DNA of 64,000 bases. Source: Hippophae tibetana. Taxonomy: Eukaryota > Streptophyta > Magnoliopsida > Rosales > Elaeagnaceae. A program made the translations under genes and the position numbers. The notes beneath the pieces are model-generated. The model saw nothing but the letters and a program-made list of their open reading frames with translations. It was not told the origin of the DNA and ran no database searches. This document shows positions 22,975 through 36,490 of the stretch, in pieces (positions within the stretch are counted from its first letter, which is position 1; every line of letters starts with the position of its first letter). Where the stretch lies: contig CM072802.1 of the NCBI GenBank assembly GCA_037013495.1, positions 43,562,501-43,626,500 of the forward strand. Reading direction: 5' to 3'.

Positions 22975-25149
22975 TCACCAATAATCTCCACAGGAGCAAA
23001 ATCCATCTTTAACATGATGAAACCTTTTAGCATCCCGAGTAATGATTTCTCTTCTAACGACTTTAGACACTAATTTTATCCATGAATGACAATCGCCACA
23101 AACTCTAAGGTTCTTGAATATCCTAATACTAGTACTCTTACCACTAGTCATCCAAAGAGCAAAGGCTAGGGCTAGCTTCTCACTATGATAATACAAAGAC
23201 TTCTCTTTGCTCTCCTCATCCAAGTTCTGCAACACAAATCTGGTATCAGGAATATAACCCAAATCTTTCACCTTCTCAATCAAATTTTCCAATGTTTCGA
23301 GTATTTCTTTAGATCTTGGGTGTGACAAGTCTCCTGCCATAAAAGAATATACCATCTTATCAACATCAACCCAACTCATTGCTGGAATTTTCTTCAATTT
23401 TATTTCCCTCATTGTGCTTTTCATCTCAATAACTTGACCCCAGTCACCAGTTGAAGCATAAAGATTTGACATAAGTACATGAGTTCCCTCATCTCTTGGA
23501 GCAAGCTCCAGCACTCTATTGGTAGCTCTTTTTGCCATCTCAACCTTTCCATGAATCCTACATGCACTCAATAGTGTCCTCCATAAGACCACATCTTGGT
23601 TTTTAACTTCTTTTATTAGCATTTCAGCCTCTTCAAGTCTCCCACAACGCCCTAGCAAATCAACCATGCAAGCATAATGATCTCTAGATAATTCAAAATT
23701 TTGGTTGTTCCTGATGGAGGCAAAGATCTGGAAGCCTTCTTCAACCATTCCCGCATTGTTACATGCTAAAAGAATGCTCAAAATTGTTACATCATTTGGC
23801 TCGATCCCAAAATCTTTCAGTTTATTGAAAAGTTTAAGTGCATCATCCCCCAAACCATTCAGGGCGTAACTATAAATCATTGAGTTAATAGATACCAAGT
23901 CAGGTTTGATTAAGGCATCAAACACTGATCTTGCCATTTTTGTGCTTCCACATTTTCCATACAAGTCAATAAGAGCTGCACTTGCATACATATCCTTGTC
24001 CAGCCCAAACTTGACGACCATGGCATGAATTTGCTGTCCTCCCTCAAGCATAGCAAGTTTTGAACATGCCTGAAGAACGCTAGATAATGTGAAAGAATTT
24101 GGAACGATTAAATTACGAATCATTTCTTTTAACTTTGACAAAGCTGCCTCTTCTTTGCCATTTTGCACAAGACCCACTATAAGAGATGTCCAAGTCACCT
24201 GATTTGGGTGCAAAATGTTGTCAAAAACCTTTAAACAATCATCAATAACACTGCACCTAGCATACATGGTAAGGAGTGAAGTTTGTGATGCCACAGCTGA
24301 TTCAAGACCAGATTTGATAACTAGACCATGAACAAACTTGCCAACACTTAAGCGCTCTAAATTTCCACAAGTGATCAAGATACTTGCAAAAGTATACTCA
24401 TTAGCCTTGATTCCTTGGTTGATCATATTCTCAAAAACCTCAAGAGCACCATTATCATCACCACGCTGATTGTAGCCAACAATCAGAGCAGTAAACAAAA
24501 CCACATCTTTGTCCACAACACGGTCTGCCACCAATATAGCATCCTTCATTTTACTAAACTTTGAATACATATCAACAATGGCGGAGCCAACAAATAGGTT
24601 AGAAACCTCCAAGCCCAAAACCACTGATAACCCATGAGCTTTACGTCCTTCATTTACAACACCCAATTCAGAAAAAGCCTTGAAAATGCTGGAGAATGTG
24701 AATTCATCAGGTGTAAATCCCTCTAGAATCATCCTAGTATACAAAGAAATTGCTTCCCTACACCTTCGATGGCTAATGTAAAAAGAAATCATTGAATTCC
24801 ATATGACTATATGCTTATCAGTCAATTCATCGAACAACTTCCGAGCATTGATGATGCTGTCACATTTGATGTATGCGTCAATTAGCTTATTACCTAGATG
24901 TAGAAGACCTGATTTTAAGATATGGGTATGGACTAGTTTAGTCTCTGTTAAAGACTTGTCTGCACGTATGTCAATCCATGAAGAATAAAGCTTTGAAATA
25001 TGTATGAGGCTTGTGCTGTTCAATGAGATGTCAAAGGGCCTTGGAGCAAAAACTGTCGAAAACTTAATGTGGTTCAGAGAGTTCAATCTGCCCACATTCG
25101 AAGAAATCTTTACGATGGACTTCAGACCCTTGGGCAAGCAAGCAACCAT
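22975..25149 (-). CDS. DYW-class pentatricopeptide repeat protein (At5g65570-like)
   Basis: A single intact exon of 724 aa, as is usual for PLS-class PPR genes. The first 40 residues are basic and hydroxylated with almost no acid (MVACLPKGLKSIVKISS), typical of a mitochondrial or plastid targeting peptide. PPR repeats run from about residue 50 to 560. Recurrent units include LIDAYIKCDSIINARKLFDE, WNSMISFYISHRRCREAISL and DHYACMVDLLGRCGRLEEAE. E/E+ motifs follow, then a C-terminal DYW domain with the deaminase-like HSE (655-657), CGDCH (684-688), a further HH...CSC cluster (711-720) and the closing DYW. Proteins with an intact DYW domain generally edit specific cytidines in organelle RNA; the target here is unknown. 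Sequence recalled from memory makes Arabidopsis At5g65570 the likely orthologue. Nothing looks broken. Confidence 0.97.
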   Translation of the reverse strand: MVACLPKGLKSIVKISSNVGRLNSLNHIKFSTVFAPRPFDISLNSTSLIHISKLYSSWIDIRADKSLTETKLVHTHILKSGLLHLGNKLIDAYIKCDSIINARKLFDELTDKHIVIWNSMISFYISHRRCREAISLYTRMILEGFTPDEFTFSSIFKAFSELGVVNEGRKAHGLSVVLGLEVSNLFVGSAIVDMYSKFSKMKDAILVADRVVDKDVVLFTALIVGYNQRGDDNGALEVFENMINQGIKANEYTFASILITCGNLERLSVGKFVHGLVIKSGLESAVASQTSLLTMYARCSVIDDCLKVFDNILHPNQVTWTSLIVGLVQNGKEEAALSKLKEMIRNLIVPNSFTLSSVLQACSKLAMLEGGQQIHAMVVKFGLDKDMYASAALIDLYGKCGSTKMARSVFDALIKPDLVSINSMIYSYALNGLGDDALKLFNKLKDFGIEPNDVTILSILLACNNAGMVEEGFQIFASIRNNQNFELSRDHYACMVDLLGRCGRLEEAEMLIKEVKNQDVVLWRTLLSACRIHGKVEMAKRATNRVLELAPRDEGTHVLMSNLYASTGDWGQVIEMKSTMREIKLKKIPAMSWVDVDKMVYSFMAGDLSHPRSKEILETLENLIEKVKDLGYIPDTRFVLQNLDEESKEKSLYYHSEKLALAFALWMTSGKSTSIRIFKNLRVCGDCHSWIKLVSKVVRREIITRDAKRFHHVKDGFCSCGDYW

Positions 25150-27769
25150 TTCGTTTAGGACTCCTTTCCACGCTGTCCCTTCTCTCTGAAGGCTTGCTTA
25201 TGTTTTTTCTTCTTCTTTTCAAAATGAGCTATGTTATAACATAGAGTAGACTAGACGAGATTTTCTATTCACCGTATCGAATATATTATGATTAATTTAT
25301 ACTATATTAAATAAATATAGTCATATAAATTTAATTATAAAATAATTTATATTTATAATAAATTTTAATGTATTTAAAATAATATTCAATTTTTAGTATA
25401 TTTTAAAAATAAAAATTTTATTTTTAATCTGATATAAAATAAAAAATCAAGATATATAATTTTATAATTTAAAATTCGATTAAAACAAGTATCAAATATA
25501 GTTTATATCTATACACTTTAATCTTATTAAATTGTTTACATAACCGTAATATTTATATTTTACATACGATTTAATTTCATAAACAAATATAAGATTTTAT
25601 AAAAATTATACAATAAAGATTTTTTTAATATTTTGTCACTAACACGCAGTAGGGAATGCGAGAAGTGGGATTCAGTGAGACTGTCTCCATCAAAATAGGC
25701 AGACGGGAGTTGCTACATAGTAGTTCATTTTCGTTGTACTTTAGAGATTCCTTTTTGCATTAGTTGCTAAATTAAGATGATGACATATTCATCCTCTATA
25801 ATTTCACATATGTCACAAAAAATATAATTTACTATTTAAACTCCATGTATAACATTATTTGATATTGTCCACAAGTTAAAAGAGTAACGACCAAAGCAAC
25901 ATAAATGCATTGATATTAACAAGTTGTATGTGTACTCAATTATGTGAGTTATGTTGAGTGGACTAACATATATGGCCTTCAAGGAGTCCAAGACCCCCTA
26001 TACTATCAGGAGATACTTACTGATTCTTTAAAAGTTTTTTAATTAGAGTTTAAACCTTACTATATTAAAACATACATAATTTAAACTCATATTGTATTAG
26101 TCAAAAAGTAGAGTATGCATAACACTAAATATAACGAGTCAAACTTACGTAAAACTTCTATCTATGTGATAAATTCTCGAGTTACTTATGACAATTATTC
26201 GACATCAAACAAATCCACTAAGTTATAAAATAGATACAATTCAATAGAAATATAAATGCAAATACATTTATTAGTTGGGACCTCTAAATAGGGTTTTAGG
26301 AGTTAGGATTTAAGACTTAAGATTTAGGATTATATTTAAAGTTAGGGTAAAATTAGAAAAAAAATTAAGATATAAATGAAATCACGATTCCTTAAGGGGA
26401 TGGGAAGATTTCGTATAAGAATTTTAATTTTTTTTTGGGTAGAATCTTTTCTAATTATTGAGCTATCTCCCTTAGATAAAATGAACATAATTATAAAAGG
26501 ATCATTTTCCATAAACTAGTAAACTTCATATAACTTTACACATCTAGAAAGCGGTTCAAGGCCATACATAACTATTTTTTGTAAGATACATACTATACAT
26601 CACCTAAGACACGATCATAAGCTCAAAACTCAATAACTAGAATACATTATAAAATGTGGAAAGAATATAAAAATAACTTATATTGCACAACAAAAATTTG
26701 ATCCTATGTCTCCAAACTCATGTAATGTGACCTCAAAACCTGTTACTTAAGAGAGGAAAATAAATATAAAGGGTGAGCTAAAAAGCTTAGTGAATGGATA
26801 AGTTTTATAAAATAACATAATACTCATAAAAACTATGTATAAAATGCTTATGAATTATCTTGATATACATATCGATAAAAATGACATGCATATAGTCTTT
26901 ATGATAAAATACTGTATTCATAAATTCATAATTGAGTTTCATAAAATAAATATAATTTGGTACCTAGGAAAGCTATAAATAACATGCTCATGACTTATAA
27001 TGAAATGACATTATGATAAAAATTATATTTCCATGATCTTTAGAATATAATAATGTGTCATGATTAGTATACTAATAAAATGTATTAACTATGAGAAATG
27101 TATTTTTATTTCCAAAAGCACTTGGTGATCTGGTCGCATACGTGGGAGAAATTTAACACTAGTGCTAGTTCTCAATTACATGTGTAGGGAACTTGCTTGA
27201 TATAGCTCTACTGATACATGAGTCCTGTGAGCATTGACTTAACTTAACATGTCATCATATTAAACTTGTAACATCATATTGAATTAGTAAACATCATAGT
27301 GAGTTGAATTTGGGCCAAATATATTAGTCATGATGTTTTATCAAGTCACTGCATATTTAAATGTTGAGTAGACTTAACTATTATGAATATATGAGAGGAA
27401 GTACTCTAATAACTGTAAAATAATGTATTAAACTTGCAAGTTTGTATAAAAACTAGTATACATAATAAAATTAATTTAATCTTAATTTTCTTGCAAATAA
27501 TATTACTTGTACCTGACTGATTCTATTAATGAAAATAAAATATATTCTCATGGTGTATATGTTCTTGAAGTGTATTGAAATTGATATATAAACATTTCTT
27601 CCAATACTAGTGAACATGAATGCACTTTTCAAAAACATGCAACTTGTAAATAACATGAATGTGGTTCAAAACAAGGATGTCAATGCTTTAGAAAAGATAT
27701 TAGGTATCTATTCACAATACTAAATTACCGTTGATTCTCTACGTGTATTGTAGGGTCTACTTTTTCAAT
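25150..27769. other. AT-rich intergenic DNA, probably old retroelement debris
   Basis: No gene is supportable. Around 26760-26840 and 27120-27240, stretches such as gggtgagctaaaaagcttagtg look like the noncoding or LTR parts of plant Ty3 elements. I cannot define an element or its ends. Confidence 0.4.
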
Positions 27770-28414
27770 TCTTCCTAAATAATCATATTTGCGTTAGAAT
27801 ATGAATAACGTCATAACTTGCTTATTTAATTCAACTTGAAAGGCACTCTAATAATTGATTGTTGCATTTTAAATAGTTTTAGTGTACTCCTAAACCTATC
27901 ATTGTAATTTCAAATATAAATTTTAGTAAAAATATCTAAATTCATTTTTGTAAAAAATACAGAAACTATATATTTCAATTTTTAAAATAAGATATCATGC
28001 ACTCAAATATCATAAGGAAATCTCTTTCAATTCATAGAATACCAATTACTTTCAAAATATATTTTTTAACACAATTTCAACATAACATACCTTTAGTTAA
28101 TTTGCTATAAATTTGTCTAGAAAACTAAGAATAACAAGTCATAAGATCCACATTAAACTAAACATCTTAAGATTTAAAGTATTTTTTTTGTTTTTTTTAT
28201 TTTTTGTTGTATCCTTTATAAGTTTCTTATGATTTCAAGATATAAATAATCCAATTCAAATCATTGAAACTAATTCATAACACATTTACATCATAAAAAT
28301 ATAATCATAAACTTCATTTTCTACATAGTGAGGGTAAAATCGTAAAAAATTTAAAAATATAACTTTAACTAAAATTTTATTTCTTGTAAGAAATTGGATG
28401 TTACAATCCCCCCT
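27770..28414. repeat. LTR-like repeat, tandem unit 1
   Basis: About 645 bp, ending taagaaattggatgttacaa. Its first 400 bp match 28420-28830 (shared words ttgaaaggcactct, cattttaaatagtttta, aataacaagtcata) and its last 160 bp match 29735-29876. An end in GGATGTTACA is typical of some plant LTRs. The family is not identified. Confidence 0.6.
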
Positions 28415-28419
28415 TAATC

Positions 28420-29876
28420 ATACTTATGTTACAATATGAATAGTGGAATAGCTTTCTTATTTAATTCAAATTGAAAGGCACTCTCGCACTTCCAAGTCAG
28501 GGATTACTAATCGTTGATTGTTACATTTTAAATAGTTTTAGGGTATTCTTAAATCGATTCTTGTAATTTTGATAAAAATGCCTAAATTTATTTATTTAAA
28601 AACATACAAAAATTAGACATTTCAATTTTTAAAATAAGATATCAACACTCAAATATCACGAGGTAAACCCTTTCAATCCAAAAAAGACCGATTAGTTTCA
28701 AAATAGATTTTTTGGTACAATTTCAACATAACATAAATTTCGTTAATTTGCTATAAATTTATCTAGAAGACTCGAAATAACAAGTCATACAATCCATATT
28801 AAACAAGACATATTAAGATTTTAAAAAATATAAATCATACAATTCCAATCAATTAAGCTATTATTAATAACAAAAATACAGATTGAATTCTAGACAATTT
28901 TTCAAACACCTATCTTAAACCAAAAAATGTTTTTAAAACTAGACATGTTAAACTTTAAAAAATATATATAATTTACTCAATTCCAAACTGTATCAACATT
29001 TCAAATAACAAAAATACCAAAAGTTCTTCGGACTTAAATTACATAGGTATAACATTGCAATAAAACTCCAAATTACAAACATTATAATTTGTGATAAACT
29101 AAACATCCATATATTTTCAAAAATATAGTTCCCAAACTCTAATTTCTTGTGGAAGTTCCTCAATTTTCAATTTAATTTTTAGAAAACGGTTTTCTATGGC
29201 ATTTACAAAATCACAAATAACTTGTTCCTGGATTAATATTTTTGAACTTCATCCAGGGCTCGTTTATGTGTGTTAAAAAGTGTTATTCAGATATAAAATG
29301 AAATTATCCTTAGAAGGAAGGAAAGGAAGAAAGCTTTGTATGCATACCAAAATCACTTGAAGGATAGTTTGAATTCTTGCTGGAGAATTGAAGAAATCCT
29401 ATTTCTAAAGACTGAATTTTTTCTTAGTAGTGTCAAGAAGCGAGAAGGGAAAAATAAGACATAAGAGCTTTCATGTTTCTCATGGCTGGAAGTTTTTTTT
29501 TTTTTTTGTTTGGTGAGGATATCGATATTACTAGCCAAGCAATCCCACATGAGGACATGTGTCTTCAACATCTCATGCTCGGCTTATTTTTTTCCATGTG
29601 TCACTTGAGGATGTAAATAACAAATGAATTTTGAATGAAAAAACGAAAATACACTTGTCCCGTAACATGAAAATTTTTAAGAGTTACGGGCATTTTGGTA
29701 ATTTTGTTCAAAAATTAAAGAAATTAATTTAATCCTTTTAAATTTATTATAACACATGTAAATCATAAAAATTAAACTCATAAATTTCGTCTCCTACGTA
29801 TTGAGGGCAAAATTGTAAAAATCTTAGAAATATAATTTTGCTAAAATTTTATTTCTAGTAAGGAATGGGATGTTAC
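28420..29876. repeat. LTR-like repeat, tandem unit 2 (longer)
   Basis: This has the same beginning and end as 27770-28414 but about 800 bp more in the middle, ending taaggaatgggatgttacaa. The two head-to-tail units look like remnants of LTRs, one of them internally shortened. No coding sequence is recognised in the middle. Confidence 0.55.
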
Positions 29877-30099
29877 AATACAACTTGAAAGAATAATAGA
29901 ATACATATGTAAGCCTTAAATAGGTATAAAACCAATAATAGGTAACCTTAAATAACTAGGTAGTAATAGGAGCTATTCCAGGTCAAGTGATACAAAATTA
30001 TTAATGAAATCTAGAGAATATTGTGAAATTTTGTACTTCTTTTGTGTAATCCGCCATCTATCTCTTAGATATAAATCTAATATATATAGTGTTTCTTTT

Positions 30100-33000
30100 C
30101 ATTAAATAATATTGTATTACTTAAATTTATTATAAGTAATTTATTAATCATTTATTTTTTTAACATGTCTGAGTGATTGTTATAATGGAAATTTTATTAT
30201 GTTAATATGTTTATGTAAATTATTTAGAAAAATATTTTCAAAAATAATTAAACACATGTTATTTTATGTTCAAGAATTTTTACAAAGTTTATTATCAAAA
30301 AATATTTTGACGACATATTTGTCATAATAGATTCAAAATAAAATTAGTTTTTTAAAAACATGAATATATATCTCATTTAGAATAATACTTTTAGATTAGG
30401 GATTTCATTATATGAATCTGATATAAAGTCTTGTTCTATTTCAAAAACTTTTATAAGATTTATTATTGTAAAATATCTTGAGAATATATTGTCATAATAG
30501 ATTTAAAATTTGAAAGTTAGATTTAAGATACATAAATCTATAATCCAATTTGGATAACTTGAATAGAAGTTTAAAATTATCAGCCCGATCGAAAGTGAAA
30601 AATTAAATGGTTTATTAATTCTTTAGAGAACAAGCATAATTTAATTAGAGTTTAAATTGTTGGTTTGACCAAATGTGGCATGTTATAATCCAATTAATAA
30701 AGAATAACGCCAAACCAAAGGAGTTATTTATACATTTAAGAAAGAATCAATAATATGAGTTTATATTTTATTAATCTAATTAATTTTAATAAACATAATC
30801 ACTTAACTAAATATCTTACTAATTTCCATTGATAAATGAATTGCATGTTTACCTGTCATTTATGTGAACTAGGGATGGTCACGAGTATGGGCGAAAACGG
30901 TTTTTGATATAACTATCCCTAAACCGAATTGCAAAATTTATACCTGAAATCACCCAAAATATGTTATGGTATAAGGACGGTTTTTTACCTATGGGTAACA
31001 ATTCAAGGTGATTATTAAAAATACCTAAACAAAATTGTTTTCTAAACTTTTTAATTTTTTTTAATAAATCCTAATTATTAATTAATATATAATTTAAATT
31101 AATAAATATATAAATTTATTAAATAAATATAATTAATTTCAAATACGAATGGGTACGGTTATCAATATAATCATACTCGAATCATACACATTGTTTCATG
31201 TTCGGTTTTTACCCAAAATCGTACATGTTTCCAAAATTTATTCGATAAAAATTGAACCGACGATGCGAATAACCACTAATAAATGAACTCACAGTTTTTT
31301 TTGCTTATTCCTAGTGTGAACAAATCTATCATTTACCTTTTTATTATTTTATGTTATTAGTTTAGATATTTTAAAACCCAAACTTTTTGTAGAGTTTCAA
31401 GTTTATTTTTTTCTTTTAAGAATTTGTTGAAATATTTAAAAATCACATAAGTTTTCTTTAAACTGACCTTAGAAGAATACTTATTGTTTTTTTACAAAGT
31501 GATTCATGCAATTACGAGTTTATTATAAAATTTTACAAAATTTCGCCATCAAGTTTTTGCACATCAAATTTTTGGCCCCACTCTCGAGGAGGAGTAGTAT
31601 TTTTAATTTTTTATTATCAAAATCTTAAAAAAATTTGTATTGTAAATATTCATGATTTTTATTTATTTAAAATATTAAAAAATATATTTGAAATCTAAAA
31701 TATCTAGGTTATTAATTGACTTCAAATTAAATTTTAGATATTTAAAAAATATCTTTAAACATATCTTATAAAAATTAATTTTTAATTTAAATTAATTTTC
31801 TTTTATTTATTTAATTATTGAATAAATTCTTTTTCTTTTATTTTAAATTTTTATTTTATTTATTTGCTTTAATTACCAAATCTTTTATTTTATTGTTTTA
31901 CTTTTATTTCTTTTAATTATTTTATGTCTAATATTTCTATGTTCTACTTATTTTTGGTATAATTTATTTTATTTTTTACTAACATGTGTGTAGTGTTTAT
32001 GTTTCTTTTCCTTTTTGTTTATACTTTTGGTAGTACTTATATACTAGTATTAAGTTTTATACTACTTTGGTTTGTGTTTTATATTATTAATGTATAAAAA
32101 GTATAGAGATCTTTGAGAAAGAAACTCATAATTTTTGTTTTTAATATATACAATTTCAAAACACTTTTAAAAAAATATATGAATATTTATCAAGAGGAAG
32201 AGGAACAACCCTAAGTGCAAGTAGACATGTGTGATGTTGGATATAAACAGATAATGATGAAGGAGCTAGCATTTCCAATCATTGGCAATACTAGCTCTTC
32301 CATACAACTAGGAGAGGCTTAAATGATTTATGAATTAAAAAATATTCATTACTCCTTGTTACCTTCATTTTATAGTATCCCTAATGAAGACCCTTTGAAA
32401 CTTATTAGAGAATTTTATGCTACTATGCAAAGAATTTCATTGTAGAGACTTGATGAAGACCAATATACACTCAAGGATAGAGCTAAGTCTTGATTCGTGA
32501 CTCTTTAACCGGGTTCACTAACTACTTGGGGTGCAATCTATAACAAATTTATAGGGAGGTTCTATTTAGGTCAAAAGACTATCGATTTGAGGGGAAAAAA
32601 ATAAAAAACAATTCCAAATGGATTGAGAGTCTTTCCATGAAGCTTGGGATAGATTCAAATTCCTCTATGTCTAATGCGTATGTCATAGCTTTCCACTGCA
32701 ACTATAAAACCAGTTCTTTTATGATGGATTGACACAATAGTTTTAGTACACTATTAATAATGCTGCAAGAAGAGTTAAGGAAGAAACGATACCAGAGAAA
32801 ACTCATAAGCTTTATGAGATTTTGGATACTAACTCCAAACAAAAGATGCATGAGGAAAGAGAGTAGAAGTCAATGAATTTGACTATGGGAAAAAAATAGC
32901 CTAGCAACTTGTAGAATTAACTAAGCAAGTGCAACTTCTCATTACCTATCAAATGACAGATCAAGAGGTATGTGAAGTTTGTGGTATAGTTAGGCATAAT

Positions 33001-36000
33001 GATATTGATTGTTCAAATACAAGTGATTCTAGTGTGATACCTTAGAGGAAGCCAATTTTATACAAAGGTATCATTCCAACACTTACAATCACACTAACCT
33101 TGCATGGAAACTAAACAATTACCCACCATATGCCCCAAACCAAACACAAAGGCCATATGAAAATCAACCTTACATACTAAGTCAACCCAATAGGACAACT
33201 TTGAAAGATAACTTGAATGTCTTTATTCAAATTAGTATAGACAACTAGATGATAAATAATCAGAGGTTGAATTTTATAGAGGCTTTGGTAAAAATGGTTT
33301 AAGTCAAAGTTAGGGAGCTAACAAGGCATATAAAAAAGTAAGAAAAAGGAAAGTTTTCCAATCAGGTGGAACAAGCAAAGGATATCACAATCCTTTGAAG
33401 TCGTAAGGTACTTAATATAAAATATTACCTGAAATTTCTAATGATATGCCATCTAGTATAGGTAATAAAGAATGTGAAATTATAGTCTACCAAAGTGTAA
33501 AGATAGGTGTCAATAATGATAAGCCTTCTGATAAAAGAATTAGAGAGTCAATAAACATTCCCAAAATTCAAAAGATATCATAACCACACTAGCAACCAAT
33601 ACCACTCGACATCGATTGAAAGAAACAAAACAAAACCAGCAATTCTTTGATCTTTTTAATATTCTTTCTAAAGTAAGTATAAATTTACATTTATAAGTGA
33701 TCAAGAATATGCACTTTTATGCTAAGTTCTTCAAGGAATTGAACATTAAGTAAAAAGGAGGTATGAGCTTAATGAAAGAGTTGTAGTATGAGAGGTATCT
33801 ATTTTTGCGTTTCAGTACCAACTACCCCCAAAATTGAAAAACATATGAAGTTTTATCATTAACACCACTATAGGAATATGAAGGTTTCTAAATCAATGCT
33901 TGATTTAGGTGCTAATATAAACTTAATGCCATATTCTATTTTCTTATAGCTAGGTGTAAGAGACTTAAAACCTATAATCATATCCCTTCAGCTTGCATAT
34001 ATGTCTATTAAATATCCTAAAGAAATGGTTAAGGATGTGCTAGTATAGATAGACAAAGTAATAATACCTATTGAATTTATGGTTTTATATGTGGAGAAAA
34101 AAACAACCATGGACAAAGAACATACAATACTTCTTGGAAGATCGTTCATGGCCACTAACAAGATTATTATTAATGTTCAAGATAGGAATTTAACAATGAT
34201 GGGGAAAAACTATCCATTTTAAAGTTTTTAACTCTTCACCTTTTCCTTCTATATTTGTCATTAATGAGTGCTTTAATTCTGATTCAATAGATAGACTTGT
34301 ACATAACATTTTTATGCAACATAGAATATAGGACAAATAGGAAATCACTTTTACTATTGAAAATGAAGAAGAGTAATTAGATGAGAAGATTGAAGGGTAT
34401 CATGATATGTTAGATAGAGTTGAACTAATAGAAGAATCTAGTACACTCTTAGATCTACCTAAAACCCCATTTGGGGAAAATGTCATTCCATCTAATATAG
34501 ACTTAAAAGATTTACCTAAGTACCTTAAATATGTGTTTTTGGGAGAAGGGAAAACTTATCCATCCATTATTTCATCCTCTTTGAATAAAAACCATGGAAA
34601 AGAACTTGTTAAGGTGCTTAAGAAAATCAAAAAGGCATTAGGTTGGAGTGTAGGGGATATTAGAGGCATGAGTCCAACTATGTGTATGCATAAGATCAAT
34701 CTTGAAGATTATGTTAAACTTGTAAGAGAGGCCCAAAGGAAATTAAACCTAATCATCCAGGAGGTGGTTAAAAAGAAAATTCTAAAACTCCTAGAAGGAG
34801 AATTTGTTTACCCTATTACTAACAGTAAGTGGGTTAGTCCAATGCATGTGGTACCAAATAAATCTAGATTAATAGTTGTGAAAATTATAAAAATTAATTA
34901 GTGCTCACTAGAAAAATAAATGGTTTAAGAATGTGCATTTATTTCAAGAAACTAAATTTGTACACTGAAAATGATTACTTTCCTCTTCCATTCATTGATC
35001 AGATGCTAGAAAGAGTAGTTAAGCATGAATATTTCTAATTTTTGGATGACCTTTTAGGTTATTATCACGTACCCATTACACTAGAAGATCTAGAGAAGAC
35101 AACATTCATATGTCATTTTGTGACATTCTCTTTTAGAAGGATACCATTTGGGTAATGCAATGTCCTAGCCATGTTTAAGAGATGTATGATGTAAATCTTC
35201 TCAAACATGGTGGAAAAATTCATTGAGGTATTTTTGGATGATTTTTCTAATTTAGTAAATTATCTTGCTATTGTTATTTTTAGACCTAACGTTTCTTTTC
35301 TAGGAAAAGAAAAACAATTACACTTGTGTAGGAAATAATTTTGGGATGACCCTTGTCTATTCAGGATTAGTCAAGATTAAATCATCCAAAGGAGTGTACC
35401 TAAAGAGGAAAATAAAAGCATTTTGACATTTTGTCATGAACTTCACTGTTGGAGCCATTTTGATAGTAAAGAATGGTCATTAAGGTATTACAGTCTGAAT
35501 TTTATTGGCCAACTTTTTTTAAAGATGATTATATATTTTGTGCACATTGTCATAAAATTCAAGGGACATGTAATATAGGCAAACAAGATGAAATCCCTTT
35601 GAAATCTAATTTAGTTGTATAATTATTTTATGGAGGATTGACTTCATGGGTCCCTTTCCCCCATCTTTTGAAAATGAATATATTTTGGTCGCTATTGATT
35701 ATGTGTCCAAGTAGGTAGAAGCTATACCCACTAAAACAATGATGCTAATGTTGTGAAATTCATAAAGGATTCAATATTTAGCAAATTTGGGATGCCTAGA
35801 ACAATAATAATTGATAGAGGTAGCCATTTTTGCAACAAACTTTTTGATGGAGTGCTAAAGAAGTATAATATCACACACAAAGTGGCTACACTATATCATC
35901 CATAAACTTTCAAACAAGTGGAAGTGAATGATAAACAAATCAAAAGGGTTCTGGAATGCACTATGTGCCCTTCAAGGAAGGATCAGGTGATCAAGTTCAA

Positions 36001-36490
36001 TGATATCATATAGGCATATCATACAGAATACAAAACACACATTAGGATAAGCCCTTACCAATTAATCTTTGGGAAAATGTGCCATCTACTCATTGAACTT
36101 GAACACGAGGCTTATTTGGAAATTAAAGAGCTAAACATGGATTTAGACAAAGTAAGAAAAAAATGGTTACTCCAACTCTGTAAGCTTGAAGAGATTAGGG
36201 ATGAAAAGTTATACAAAGAGCATACTATGGGCTATCACAACAAAATACTAGTTCGTAAGTCACTTCCTCTTAAAATGAAAGCTCTTTTATTTAACTCTTG
36301 TATGAGATGATTTCCAGGAAAATTACAATCAATATGGTGTGGACCATATACAATTACCCAAGGGTTTCCATATAGAGTAGCAGAATTCATAGATCCTAAG
36401 ACACAAACAACATTAAAGGTCAATTCGAGTAAAGCCCTATTTAGAAGAAGACATTGAATCCATACAAGTGTATAAGCCTATGCACCATAT
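30100..36490 (+). mobile_element. Athila-type Ty3/gypsy fossil, element A
   Basis: An LTR-like region ends about 31556, followed by a decayed primer site (tttttggccccactctcgag). Plus-strand parts then follow in Ty3 order. They are an Athila-like gag (about 32300-32900, with GSLTTWGAIYNKFIGRFY-type wording), a protease region (about 33890-34200), reverse transcriptase (about 34380-35300) and integrase (about 35450-36450). The lineage is judged from gag and the protease-RT linker. It is heavily broken, with well over ten interruptions, and old. The left end is not resolved, and the right LTR is probably part of 37870-38760. A MITE sits within the left LTR region (30870-31280). Confidence 0.82.
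30870..31280. mobile_element. hAT-like MITE of a second family, nested in the Athila LTR
   Basis: An AT-rich element of about 410 bp with weak inverted ends (tagggatggtcacgagt, and the complement of cgaataaccactaat). It has a possible 8-bp duplication, atgtgaac (30862-30869) and aaatgaac (31281-31288), 6 of 8 matching. Gaps against the related LTR copy at 38400-38700 fit an insertion here. It is unrelated in sequence to the 509-834 family. Confidence 0.6.

Noticed and set aside
24803-25189. Plus-strand frames opposite the PPR gene
   Set aside because: Shadows of the intact minus-strand PPR coding sequence.
26285-26350. Possible interstitial telomere repeats (tttaggag, gatttaggatt)
   Set aside because: Only degenerate, irregular TTTAGG-like words, with no TTTAGGG array.
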